DNA from: Malachius bipustulatus | Taxonomy: Eukaryota > Arthropoda > Insecta > Coleoptera > Melyridae | Length of the DNA stretch: 64,000 nucleotides | Direction: 5' to 3' | NCBI GenBank assembly: GCA_910589415.1 | Contig: OU342630.1 | Span: forward strand, 20,493,867 to 20,557,866 | Shown: positions 33,734 through 45,753 of the stretch, piece after piece | How positions within the stretch are numbered: the first letter of the stretch is position 1 | How the letters are laid out: each line of letters begins with the position of its first letter | The notes under the pieces: model-generated | Databases searched by the model: none | What the model was told of the DNA's origin: nothing | The model's input: the letters and a program-made list of their open reading frames with translations, nothing else | Translations under genes and position numbers: made by a program

Positions 33734-36438
33734 CTGAAGTTTCAGAATAGTAGGCACTAAGTTCTTAGAAATATTACGGACTTAAAGTAAACACATTGTT
33801 GCCAGCTTTTAATTCTTGGTGTTTTATCATTTTGTATTTTTATCATTCACATGCAGGTAAATGGTTGTAGGATAAAAAATACTGTGTTTTATTTGTTGAG
33901 TAATTTTTCTGCTATAATAATTTCACAACATCGATATTTAATAGCAAAAGATGTAGAATTTCAATGAGGTTCGGTCCCTTAAAATATAATATATGGCAAC
34001 ATTACAGCAGTGTCAACAAGTACAAAGGATAAGCAGGTCCAACTTGCAGTAAGGTAAAGTAAGATGGATATATATCGAGCATGCTGCCAGTCCGTCCAAG
34101 GCAGCTCCGTATTCAGTGGCGTATCGTTCATGCTATTTTCGTGAGGGGCTGCAATATAACATTTATCGCTCCTTTAAATCCTTAATATTTTATTTTTATG
34201 TTTATATTTGCTGAATTATTGAAGCATCACAAAAATTAAAAAACGCATGAAAATGAATGAAAAAGAATTCGCGGCAGTGGAATAACCTGAACAAAAAGAA
34301 AAGTTGTTTGTTTTGGGCTGTTATTGGATGTCGATCGGGACTTGTATATTTTTCTCTTTCTGTTTTCTGGTTGTCAGAAAAGAAAAATTAATATTACCGG
34401 GGGAAGAAGATTCTCGACTCTCGGGAACAACAAAATTTTGAATATTTCATATTGTTCATAGACAATCTGTGAAGTAATTAAGAAATACAAGCTAGAAAAA
34501 ATCAATATCTTACTAATTTGTTAATAATTAGTTATTAGTTAATTATTTGGTAAAATAATAATACAATAATGATTCCTGTTTTGGGAATGAACTGAGTTCC
34601 AGGATACAGAAAAAGTTTAACTATAAGAAATTTACGGAATTACCATCCCGGAAAAACCCATACCCGGTCGACAATAAAGTGCATAATTAGTGGGGATAGC
34701 TTGGTTGCTTTAAGGGTCGCTCATCAGATTTCCTGTCTGAATCTTATTTCTCAGTTCTCACTGTGGTGTAAACGGGAAAGAAGCAAGCTTCTTTGAGTGC
34801 CGAAGTGAAATACTGTTTAAATTTAAAGTTGTGAGCAATATGGAAGGCGAGAGCAGCCAAAGTAAACGTCGTCGTACGAATTTATCTACAGGAGAAAAAA
34901 CTATTATATACAACGTGTATTGTGGACTCCGTGAAAGGAATCAAAGTATGTTGGTAAACGATGTAGTTGCTTTGTGTAGTGATTTAACCAAAGTGTCAAC
35001 TAGGAGTGTACACCGAATCTTGAAAACTTTCAAAGAGTCCAAAGGCGGAACAGAAAAGGTAGCTGAAAATATTGAAACAAGGGGGAGAAAACGCATTGAC
35101 ATTGATGATGACATAAAATACGCCGTTCGGAGAAAATTTCATTCGTTCTTTTTCCGAAATGAAATTCCAACATTAAAAGCAATCGCTGCCGAAATCAATT
35201 CGGATGACGCAATGCCGAAAATATCGCGACGTGTCTTATTGCGGACATTAAGACAAATGAACATAAGGCATATGAAAAGGCAGAGAAAAAGTCTTCTTAT
35301 AGAAAGAGAAGAAATAATTTTGTGGCGGAGAAATTATTTACAAAAAATTCGAGAGTATCGTCGTGAAGGGAAGAAAATATATTTCTTAGACGAAACTTGG
35401 CTGAATCAAGGTCATACTGTTTCGAAAATTTGGCAAGATTTGGAAATAACAAGCCGTCGACAAGCTTTTTTTGAAGGTTTTTCCACAGGACTAAAAGCGC
35501 CAGCGGGCAAGGGGCGGAGGCTCATAATAACTCACATAGGTAGTGATTCGGGTTTTTTGGAAAACGGATTGCTACTTTTCGAATCGAAGAAAACTAGTGA
35601 CTACCATGAGGAAATGGATGCGGAAAAATTCGAAAGCTGGTTTTTAAAAATTTTACCAAGCCTTGAGCCAAATTCGGTCGTGGTAATGGACAATGCTTCC
35701 TACCATAGTCGACGATTGGAGCCATCGCCAACAACTGCATGGCGAAAAGGTGACATCATTAACTGGCTGGCTCAAAGAAATATACCATTTGATGACAACA
35801 TGTTAAAAGTGCAACTATTAAACATCGCAAGGGCACAAATACCTCATTTTAAGAGATATGCTGTCGACGAATTGGCTCGCGAGTGCAACATCATTGTACA
35901 CCGCCTCCCTCCTTACCACTGTGAACTGAATCCTATAGAACTTATTTGGGCTCAAATAAAAAACCAAGTGGCAAAACAAAACGTGACCTTCAAGATGGAT
36001 GAAGTGAAACGCCTGCTAGCTACTGCAATAGGAGATGTGACGGCTGAAACATGGAGAAACTGCATCCGACATACTACAAAAGAAGAAGACAGAATGTGGG
36101 ATCTAGACACAATAGTTGATGTTTCGGTTGAGCCATTAATTATCAACTTGAACGATAACGGTGATCGGGATAGTTGTCCATCATCCGACGATTTTTCTTC
36201 TGACGATGACTAAGGTACTATTTTTTTCCTATTTTCTTTGCTATTTTTATTTTTGCTATATGCTATATTATTTACTATATGCTATATTATTTGGAAGTTT
36301 ACAATTATATTTCTCAATAAATTCATTATTGTCTGAACCTATTTTGATATTTTGCGTCCGCCACTGAATGCTCCAACTGAGCGCTTATACGTCACGACCA
36401 CTTCCGAGAACTTAGTGCCTACTATTCTGAAACTTCAG
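33734..36438 (+). mobile_element. Intact Tc1/mariner-superfamily transposon, D-82-E type
   Basis: 2,705 bp flanked by TA. Inverted termini of about 33 bp begin CTGAAGTTTCAGAATAGTAG and match almost perfectly at both ends. One uninterrupted transposase frame lies inside. Both ends and the gene are complete, so the copy may be active or recently active. Confidence 0.9.
34840..36213 (+). CDS. DDE transposase with D-82-E spacing
   Basis: The product is 457 residues from the ATG at 34,840 (the frame is open from 34,831). The basic N-terminus (SQSKRRRT) may be a nuclear signal. The first 150 residues contain helix-turn-helix-like DNA-binding sequence. The catalytic core shows FLDETWLNQGH (first Asp), VVMDNASYHS (second Asp) and PPYHCELNPIE (Glu). 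I count 82 residues between the second Asp and the Glu, far more than the 34 of Tc1 or mariner, and matching what is described as DD82E in the IS630/Tc1/mariner superfamily. The tail is acidic (SSDDFSSDDD). It would cut and paste the surrounding element at TA sites. No stops or frameshifts. Confidence 0.92.
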   Translation: MEGESSQSKRRRTNLSTGEKTIIYNVYCGLRERNQSMLVNDVVALCSDLTKVSTRSVHRILKTFKESKGGTEKVAENIETRGRKRIDIDDDIKYAVRRKFHSFFFRNEIPTLKAIAAEINSDDAMPKISRRVLLRTLRQMNIRHMKRQRKSLLIEREEIILWRRNYLQKIREYRREGKKIYFLDETWLNQGHTVSKIWQDLEITSRRQAFFEGFSTGLKAPAGKGRRLIITHIGSDSGFLENGLLLFESKKTSDYHEEMDAEKFESWFLKILPSLEPNSVVVMDNASYHSRRLEPSPTTAWRKGDIINWLAQRNIPFDDNMLKVQLLNIARAQIPHFKRYAVDELARECNIIVHRLPPYHCELNPIELIWAQIKNQVAKQNVTFKMDEVKRLLATAIGDVTAETWRNCIRHTTKEEDRMWDLDTIVDVSVEPLIINLNDNGDRDSCPSSDDFSSDDD

Positions 36439-36506
36439 TATATAAATTATTACAATAATAAAGAGTTAGATTTTAAACTCGCGCAGGTACATATTGTGCG
36501 AGCTGC

Positions 36507-36566
36507 GAGCTTGCTCATGCGTAGTGTAGTGCTAGTGCCGCATGGGTGGTGATTTATCTGCTCCTG
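36507..36566. repeat. Right arm of an inverted repeat paired with 32,291-32,343
   Basis: TTGCTCATGCGTAGTGTAGT and the following CATGGGTGG are the complement of the left block, with small differences. Confidence 0.6.
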
Positions 36567-36767
36567 TTATTTGCAGTTCGGTGTTAGCACACATGCGCCG
36601 GTTCATTGTTCTGTTCCAATTCCTACCTAGACCTAACCTACTCGACAGACCTAATAATAATAATAATTAGAACATTGTCATTGTAATAATTGATGATTAT
36701 TGCGTATTTGTTGATTTGCTGGTAATATTAAAATCATTACATATTGCATTTATGGTAGAACTGCTGA

Positions 36768-37200
36768 ATCGCGACGGTTTTACCCCTACGCTGGCCCCCC
36801 TCCACTCTCTCTGCTAGCTCTGAGTCGACAGGCCTCAGCGTTGCCACATAAAATCCGTGTCTCCGTTCTCCTACGGCCTTAAAGTGTCATTTTTGGTTAC
36901 AAATAATATTAAAACACTTATTTACTGCAGTAAGTCAGGTCTTTGGTCAGGGTAGGTTTTTTTTCCTTCAAATATTCGTAAAATGAAAAAAAAACCTACC
37001 CTGACCAAATACCTGACGGAACCGGTAGCTACTTATTACGGTCTCGTGCGGATGCGGGCAGGAAGCACGCAGGATTGTCTGCAGAACGTAGGAGAAGGGC
37101 TTGCATATGGCAACGCTGAGAACGTGTCGGAGCGTAGCAAGCAGAGAGAGTGGAGGGGGGCCAGCGTAGGGGTAAAACCGTCGCGATTCAGCAGCTTAAC
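36768..37200. mobile_element. GCGACGG-terminated foldback MITE, copy 1
   Basis: The termini GCTGAATCGCGACGGTTTTA and its complement are followed inward by CCCCTACGCTGGC and by a block containing CAACGCTGAG. Towards the centre, AACCTACCCTGACCAAA pairs with its inverse. It is homologous to 46,350-46,770 in the opposite orientation. Non-coding. Confidence 0.75.
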
Positions 37201-38545
37201 CAGATGCGCAGTTTTGTGGCCATCTCGAATCCGTCAAAACATGCAAGATATCTGTGACCGTTCCAGAGATATCCTGAAAAAACTGAAAAATCGAGATTTC
37301 TTATTTTCCTCATATCTTTTTTATTATTGGAAATTAATAAATAATTTTTTGTAGGCTTACACATAAGCCGGCAAGAGCTATCCATCTGCTGTTTCAAAAA
37401 TTTTCAAGGCCTACTAGATCCAAGAGTTTTCACAGTCAACTTTCGTTTTTCTTATGGCCGCCATATTATTTTTTTATGTCGTTCGATATGAAAAAAATAA
37501 TGGAAACCAAAAATTAATAAACTTCAAAAAAAAATTTTTTTTAATTTTTATTCTGAATTTTTCAAAGAAAAACCTAAGAAAAAAATCGTCGAAAAACGTC
37601 AACATTTGTAAAATACGCCGAAATAGTGCTTGCCTTATGGCAAGCTGGTTTTTAATTTATCTATGAAATTCGGTCTAAAAATGTGTCTTTTTTGTAAAGA
37701 AAAAAGAAGAATAACAATGAAAGGACCCAAAACATATAACAACTGCGCATGGTTCAAATTGTAAACTTTAGAGCTGAGAAAGGCACCCAATTTTTATTTT
37801 TTATTTGTCAAGCTTTCAAAGCTAGAAACGTCAGTTCTGTCAATGTCATTAAACCACATGTTAGCGAGAATTGAAGTCACACTCACTACTCAGTAGTCAC
37901 TAGTCATGTTCACTTATTTGTCAACCGTGAGAGAGTGCAGTTCAGAGAGTACGATCAGCTGGTCTTTATTATTATATTTTTAAACAATGAAAAGACAACC
38001 ATGTGCGTGAGTAACTGATTATTTATAATTTATTAATATCTGTTAGGCATTATGATATCGCTAGAGATCAGATCATCTTGTTTTAATTATTTGTTGTATT
38101 TTCACTTTGTTGCAATTTGTTCCTTTACACGTTCAAAATAACACAAAGGGGGCCTCTCTAATACCAGCACCACATGTACTAATTTCTGTATGAAGATCAG
38201 GGACACGTTTCTTTCAAGATTTCAAAATTTAATTTATTTAATCCTGATGCATTGACCACATTATTATTATTTAAATTTGATACGTTTTAAATTAAAGGAT
38301 TTTAAAGCAGGGCCCCCATATAGGTACTTAAACATGTGCTCGAACCGTTAATTATATTTCAATGTTCTTGGAGACACGCTAGTTTCAATATTTCATTTTA
38401 TTGTCTAATTTCAAATTGTTTAAACACCAATTGTATAACACCACGTTTTACAGAAAGCATGATTCTCTTTAACACCATGTTTTTCATTCAATCTCTTTGT
38501 TTATTTGAATTATTTAAATTATTTATTGAAATCTTGAGCCAGCAC

Positions 38546-39526
38546 CCCAAACAGCACAAAGTAGTCCCATGGACGTCCAATGGACATCCCTCTATGTACC
38601 AACGGACGTCCATAGGACGTCCGTTTTTGTCCTATGGACGTCCATGGGACGTCCACTCAGTGTCCATTTGTCACAACTTTGGACATCCGCAGGATGTCCG
38701 TTACCGGACGTCCATAGGATGTCCGTTATAGGACGTCCATAGGGAGTCCGTTATCGGATGTCCATAGAGAGTCCGTTATCGGATGTCCACAAAGCATTTG
38801 CTGATAAATATCTTAGTGAGGAACAAAAGACAGAAAATATTCGATAAGTCTTGAAATTTAGAGTTTTGAAAAATCCAATAAATGTAGTGATAAGCAGGTA
38901 TAGGGTATATACGGTAATTTTCTGTTTTGAAAACAACGTTAATAACTGCTAAAAGATACAGGAAAACGACTAGGTACTTACCTACTTACGTGTTTCTATC
39001 ATTAAGTTTTACGTAAAATCTGGTAATTTTCATTGAAAAGTTGTTTAAGTATATTAGTTTATGATAATATTAATAAACTTAATGAAAATATTCGTTTTTG
39101 GATTATTCACAAACTCTAAAAATTAAAGATTCATCGAATTTCTTTCTTTTGTTCACTGTATAATGCAGATGTCTTCATCTTCACGCTAGCAGTCTTGAGT
39201 TTGATGGGAATGGCGGAAGACTTTCCTTGGGACGAATTATAAATGTATAATGTAGGAATGTGGATTGTATGATAGTGGAAGAATGGAAGATGGGGTGGTT
39301 AGCGCGTGCGTGCGCACTTGTGCTGCTATTCTTTTCCTGTCTGCGACAGCACGTCATGCGCAATAGTCAAAAATAACTCGATGGACGTCCAATGGACGTA
39401 CTTTTGTGGACGTACATAGGAAGTCCGTGCGGAGAAGTCCGTAGGACGTCCATTTATTGTCCATGGACCAATGGACGTATAATGGATACTCAACGGACGT
39501 CCATAGGACACTCGGTGCTATCTGGG
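38546..39526. mobile_element. MITE with arrays of GGACGTCC
   Basis: Ends are CCCAAACAGCAC and GTGCTATCTGGG (inverted, imperfect). About 15 copies of GGACGTCC or GGATGTCC lie within 230 bp of the left end and 130 bp of the right end. Copy A of the host repeat lacks the insert (near 1,435-1,445) and shows the target AGCACATGCC. The insert is bounded by AC on both sides, so the duplication appears to be 2 bp. The superfamily is not assigned. Confidence 0.75.
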
Positions 39527-39534
39527 ACATGCCT

Positions 39535-39538
39535 TTTG

Positions 39539-39570
<32 letters not shown>

Positions 39571-39580
39571 CATTATTATT
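39535..39580. repeat. (ATT)n microsatellite
   Basis: About 12 units of ATT. A shorter (AAT)n tract sits at the matching place in copy A near 1,409-1,428. Confidence 0.9.
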
Positions 39581-41700
39581 TTGATCAAGCACATTTCTCT
39601 AACAATTTATTTTACCATGATCACATTTTCTTTGTATTTTAAACTTTTTTTTCTGCTCTCAACAGTTTTATTTACATTTTATTCATGAAACTATTTAAAC
39701 GATCACACTGTATAATTTTATTATGTCTTTGATTGCATTTTACTGGTGAATTTTTAACTTCTTTGTCATTTTCGTCAAACTTGATTGCCATTTTGAGGTT
39801 TTGATCATTAATCCTTTATTTAAATTGAAATTTTATTGTTTGGAATGCGAGCGACACACTTTAAAGATGAATTTGATTTCTTTTCTAAATTGTTATCGAG
39901 GACTGTCTTTTTACGGATCGATAACGCCTCTGCTATATAATATGTTTGGCCTCATTTTGTATTTCATATTTCCTGGACTCTAAACTATATATTTATTTTG
40001 ATGATTGCTACTGATTTACTTGCTCTGACCTATTTATTTATTGCTACTGATTTTACATGCTCTGACCTATATTTATTTACCTGCTGCCATTTATTTACTC
40101 GCCTGATTTATTTATTTGTTTTTATGCATTTTTGTGTGTCTTGTTTCCTTTTCAGGAGGTATGAGTCCTTGAAATAGAAAGATAAAATGTGGTCTTCCTG
40201 AATATAACAGATTTGTTTATCAATGTCAATTTAGCACCAAAACGGTGACGATGTTATGTGTTGTGTCTCTTGTATTTTATGTTTGGTCCTGGTGTATTTT
40301 TATGTAAAATCCTAAATGAAACGGCGATATGATTTTGTATGTTTGATTCACGAATCGCAACGTCAGACAACGACGCTTCAATCTGTTGTATAGGTTATGT
40401 CTCATTTTAACGTTGGATGTCCTTTGGAATCGATTTTATTTATTTGTTACGTCTTTTCTATTATTCCACGGAGGTGTTGAGAAAGTCGATGAGGCTTCCG
40501 CATCAAAGGGTCTAATTTATGTGTGTGTTGTTATGTCTTTTCTTTACAACGATTCGCAAAGACTAACGTTAAAATGACAGGTTACCATAATACAAGAGAT
40601 TTAGTTCTCACCCCTCAACGCCCAAGCAAATGCTTGATTCTAACATGTCGTCGTTTCATTGTATGTGTTTCGTTGTATGTTTTTCATTGTATGTTTATGT
40701 TTTTGTATTTATTTTTGGCACTTCGCAAGTCAGAGGTTTTTTTGTTTTCACGGGGTTCTTTTTTTACTCTGACTATAATTTTGTGTAGGCGGAACTCTTT
40801 GCGGGTGGGATCAGTCGAGTGGGTTGGCGGGGAGAGATTCAATTCAATTCAATTCAATTCAAACATTCAAATCATTTCAAAAGTCAATAAATCAATTCAT
40901 TTCAAAGGGGAAGCTCTGTCTTTTAAATTAAATCTCCTATCTCTCAACAAAAGACTAGCTCAAAGTATTTTCGTAGCGTTTGCTACGAACGAACCAAAAT
41001 AAGGTTACTACACACACAACAACAAGGTCCAAACAAGGTGAAAAACTAGACGAACACGAGCCCAGGTAATGACACGAGCCAAGGTAAAAAATAACGATTA
41101 CAAACGGTAAGTAAGTGATGTGGTCATTTATTTGAAATCAGGGAGGGAGAACTTTAAATTCAAATCAAACATTCAGGGCGGGAAAATCCAAACAGTCATT
41201 CATGACAGACAAGTTCACATTTCAAACGTCTAAGGGGTTCTTCTTTTTCAAACCATTCAGTCTGGGGGCCACACTACAGGTTTGGTTCCAGTGACCAGGA
41301 TTTTTAAAAGGTAGTTTACATTACAACAATTTTTTTAATTTATTTTTTGAAGTTTAACAATTTTTAGTTTTTATGATTTTTTTATACCGAACAACATAAA
41401 AAAACACTATGGTGGCCATAAGAAAAACGAAAGTGGACTATGAAAATTCTAGGATCTAGTCGGCTTTGAAAATTTTTGAAATGTCAGATGGGTAGCTCTT
41501 GACGACTTATGTAAGTCCACAAAAAATTATTCATTAATCTCCAATAATAAAAAAGATATGGAAAAAATAAGAACTCTCGATTTTTCAGTTTTTTCAGTAT
41601 ATTTCAGGAACGGTCACAGATAACTTGTATATGTCTCGACGGAATCGAGATGGCCACAAAATTGCGCTCCTTTGGACTTGTTTAACCGACCCTGTATCTG

Positions 41701-42245
41701 TTAGCATAGGAGATAGCAATATAGGATTCTCATCAGTGAAGGCTCTGGGTCTGGGTGTCTGTGTTGTTACTATTTATTTGGTATACTTGAGGCTGGGTGT
41801 ATGAGCAAGAGGCTCCAAACCCATATTACCGGTGTGGAGCGACTTTTGTCAATAACACCGAAAAAAATTAAGGGGTGATTCTGTGATGAAAATTAAGGGG
41901 GGTATTTGGTATAGAATTTTTCGAAAAAACTCTCCCCGAAAAAGTTACACCCCTCCGAAGAATTAAGAAAAAATGGTTTTTATTTTTTATTTTCCCTGTA
42001 TATTAAGCTAAAGACACGAAAATTGGTAAATATTAATTGTCAATGAAACTACATATTTTGATTTTTTTTCAACCCTGAAGTATGCTTAGAAGGCTAAGAT
42101 TTTTTTTTTAGATTAAAATTTTTCTTAAAAAAAAATACGGCTGAATAGCTCAATTAATCTACAATTTCTTGTGCAAGAAATGGATTAACAAACTATAAAG
42201 GACTTCTTTCTCATATTTTATATTTTATGCATTATTCTAAACATA
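41701..42245. other. Unassigned sequence
   Basis: No gene is seen. AT-rich with poly-T runs. Confidence 0.35.
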
Positions 42246-43772
42246 TGTGCTAGGGTCACCTCTTTTATATTTTATTGTAGTCTACGAACCACATGGTACC
42301 TACCGCTCTATTTATTTATTTATTTTACAATTCATGCCTGCATTTATTAACCTGTGTGTGTCAAAATGTTTATTTAATTCTTCTTCGTTTTATTTTATGC
42401 TATTTACTGAGAAGGTAACCAAACCGAACCATTTATCAAACGATCTTGTGTATCTCCAGAATAATATGTTTAGTCGACTCGCTTCATTCTTATTGTATAT
42501 ATGTTCTAACCATTTTCTAACAATCAATTGCTGCCATCCACACTTTATAATTATGTATACCTACGTATCATGTCTTGCCATGCTTTTATCTCATGTCACA
42601 TGTTCGCTCTTTATTCTTATTTTACTTGCCGGCGTTTATTTAACCATTTACTTGATCGATACCATGTTTTAAATTGTCTACCGAACCTTCTTGATTTAAT
42701 TGTTGATAATTGACTTATACTCTTTTGATTATTTATTTATATTTCATGAACATATTTATTCAACGAAACTGTCCAATCGAAAATGATGTATCTTGATTTC
42801 AAATCGATCTTTGTAAATGTAAAGTCAGGTTCTCTTATTTTTCTGTGAAATCAATCATAACGTAAAAGTCATTTCTCATTCTTCGTCAAACACAATTCAA
42901 AAGGGTGGATCATTTTGATTGATAATTGTTTACCGAACTGTTGAACTAGAATGTATGGGCCTTATGTGAATCTAACTAACATTTTCGTCCTTGTTGGGGA
43001 GCCATTTAAACAGCCAACGGATAGCATCTTATAGTCGGACTCCGGATCTCAGGGGCTCCTCCAACTATAGGTGGGTAGTATCTTAATCAGACCTCATTAC
43101 ATCGTCATACTAACAAAACCCATTCCCATGGTTATCTTAAAGACCTAGATTTCTGTGGTAATGCTTCTGTTTAAAATGATTTGCGCAAATGAGTCATGAA
43201 AGAGGGTTCATTAGTCTTGGTGAAGTTGTCGAGACGATTGATCTACGCTTTTCAAACCACCGTTGATTCTTTTCATTTCGGGATAACGATCGAGGTTTTC
43301 TCGGCCACGATCTTTTACTCGTGAATCCCAGTCGATCGTAATAAAGGCACTGCTAGGTTTCTCTTAGAATAAAGTAGGTGTTTTTAAAATTAATTTGTTT
43401 CACTAATCTCAAATCTCCCACCTTTTGCTTCATGTCTGTGTATAAAAGAACAAATAACAAGGTAAGAGGTTACTACAAACACAACGGAAGGTCCAAACAA
43501 GGTGAAAACTAGACGAACACGAGCCCATGTAAATCACGAGCCAAGGTAAAACCACGATCTCAAAAAGTAAGTAATGTTGGCCATTTTATTTGAAATCGGG
43601 GCGGATTAATCTTTAAATTCAAACATCCAAGAATTCAGGGCGGGGAAACCTCAAATTCAAATCAAGCATTTAGAGCGGGAATCCAAACGGTCATTCATGA
43701 TAGACAAGTTGACTCTTCAAACGTCAAAGGGGTTCTTTTTTTCAGTCATTCAATTAAGGGGGCCACATTACT
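42246..43772 (+). mobile_element. LTR-like repeat, copy C
   Basis: It is related to copy B at its 3' end (AGGTCCAAACAAGGTGAAAA, ACGAACACGAGCCCA, GGGGGCCACA). Upstream it has AATAAA (43,369) and TATAAAA (43,441), which is unlike the usual LTR order, so the class stays open. The start TGTGCTAGGGTCACC is a guess by analogy with copy B. Confidence 0.4.
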
Positions 43773-43807
43773 GAATTTACTGCGCATGATGCAGGATCTC
43801 AAATTTT

Positions 43808-44536
43808 AACGCCGTGTCCTAGCTGCATCCGGGTAATGCGTTGCGTGCGATGCGGGGAACGCACGCAACGCAAACTCGCACGAGATATTTTGAGTGTGTC
43901 CTAACTGAATGCGTGCGGTTCGTGCGAGAAAATGGTTTCCAATCCAACTATTTCTGGTGCAGCTTTTAGATTAAATACGCTTTAATTTGGAAACCAGTAG
44001 GTTGTTGGAGCTTGAAAAACTTGAAAATCACAAAAAGAAACATGTTACTTAAGAGAAAGAAACAATAAGACGCAATAAGTAATCTATAGAAATAGGTATA
44101 GATTTGATAGATAGATAATTAGAAGGTAGGTTAAATAAAAATAGGTCTACAATAGAAGTTAATAGACCTCATACTTACTTTAAAAACCTAAATTCGAGAC
44201 ATTTTCATATTCCCAGCGTACCTTGACTCTTGTTCTTGTAAAATAGATTTCTCTTATTGCACAAAATGTTTCGCTTTGGCACGAAGGCAATTGAAATTAA
44301 AAAAAGTTCCTGCCCGCCGTAAAAAATCGCAAGATTTTGACAGATGAAAATACTAAATATTTCAATTTAAAACAATGCGTGCGTTGCGGTGTCGTTTTAT
44401 CGTACGACTTTTGCGGGCAACGCGTCTACTGTGGACACTCCCATTGCTTTGCATGTGTTTTATTTTAATCGTTCACCGCAACGCACGCATGCAACGCACG
44501 CAACGCAGTCCCCGGATGCAGCTAGGACGCGGCGTC
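43808..44536. mobile_element. Foldback element rich in GCGTTGCGTGCG words
   Basis: ACGCCGTGTCCTAGCTGCATCC at the left pairs with GGATGCAGCTAGGACGCGGCGT at the right. Clusters of CGCAACGCACGC and GCGTGCGTTGCG lie next to each end and once internally (44,375-44,390). These stand out as GC-rich islands. No transposase. The superfamily is not assigned. Confidence 0.75.
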
Positions 44537-45690
44537 AAGGTAGGTTACACTACAGTACTATGAGCGTGAACAAGGCCAGGGATACCTCTATGCTCAACTA
44601 TATCTCATTCCTGCCCCATACACGATATTCGGCACGAAGTCGACAGGTCGTCGCCCTTCCAGTTAGGATGCAGTTCACCTGCTTTTCAGGCTCCATGATT
44701 CAAAGCGGCTGAGCGAAAGAAAGCAGCTATTAGCTGTTGAATCGGTTCAGTTAGCAAAGAAACTTTATATTACCATAGTTTATGCCGCAGCTATTCTTAC
44801 ATGGGACGTACTGCTGAAATTTGTCACAGTATAGGTAAGTAATTGCAATTCTCACACTGCATGTTTAATTAAATCGGGTAACATTTAACCGATCTAAAAA
44901 ACGGTTCCATGTGTATTTATCTTTAAAAATACTAGATTATAAGTATAACTATGCTATGTAATTATAGTGACGAATACTGAATACAAATAGTGTAACTGAG
45001 TTAAATAAATAAACCAAGAAAACCTGCCTTTTTACCTCCTTACTCAACCTTATTTAACATTAATTCCAGTCCAGATAATCACAATAAAATTCAAAATAAA
45101 TAGGTAACCTAAAATGTAGGGTTAGGGTTACCAATATAATAATACTCATTCAATCAATAAAAAATGAGGCATACCTACAATATTTGATATTATTTAGTAA
45201 TAATTAGATACATAAACTATTATTAACTGCATAAGCAATAATAAGCATAAATTTGCATTGTTTATTTTACATTCTTTACGTTCTTTACCTACTTTACATT
45301 CTTTACCTTCAAAAAAGTCCATGTAACGAATGAATTCTTTACCCGTAAAGAATCGCGTAAAGAATAGAGGTAAAGCATATGGCACATCACTGCCAAAGCC
45401 AAAGCCAAACTATAAAAATAGAAGAAGAAGGAAGAAGTAAGAAATTAAGAACTGTAAAATGTGGTAAAAGCAAAGAAGTTTTTATTTACTTCTTTCGTGT
45501 TCGTGTGAAAGTTTTATTTTTTATCAATCTGTATTCTGTAAGGAGCATTGAATTAAGAAGATAAGGAGTTACTTGATAATTTTATTAATTTTATCAATAA
45601 TAAACTTTTATTAATTAAGCGTTTGTTTTAGTGGTATCTTCGCATTTTGTGTTAATGTTGTGAGATTGCAGTGCAGTTTGATCTATCTAC
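44537..45690. other. Intergenic region upstream of the TAF11-like exon
   Basis: No gene is recognised. A cluster of TTCTTTAC/GTAAAGAA words lies at 45,275-45,375. The last few hundred bases should hold the TAF11-like promoter. Confidence 0.4.
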
Positions 45691-45753
45691 TTTGTGTTGT
45701 GTCCAGACAAATATAAAGAAGCTGTTTTGTGGCCCAGGTTAAAATTTTCAAAA

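Larger units (their letters stand above)
37718..41278 (+). mobile_element. LTR-like repeat, copy B
   Basis: From TGAAAGGACCC to GGGGGCCACACTACA, without a convincing ORF. It matches copy A (1-2,196) inverted. Its last 270 bases match the end of copy C (43,465-43,772). It carries a 981-bp MITE absent from copy A. An ATTCAA pentanucleotide run lies at 40,836-40,862. A long solo LTR is the simplest reading, though 3.6 kb is long even after removing the MITE (about 2.6 kb). Confidence 0.5.
37201..41700. repeat. Foldback-type repeat split by an LTR-like insertion
   Basis: Arms 37,201 to about 37,560 and about 41,336-41,700 are inverted copies (GTTTTGTGGCCATCTCGA on the left, its mirror on the right). 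The same arm occurs at 30.47-30.74 kb. The 3.6-kb block between them is the LTR-like copy B. Confidence 0.65.

Noticed and set aside
34118..36368. An inner inverted pair (ATTCAGTGGCG and its complement) inside the D-82-E element, like hAT ends
   Set aside because: Only 11 bases match, no 8-bp duplication is present, and the outer 33-bp termini with TA explain the element fully.
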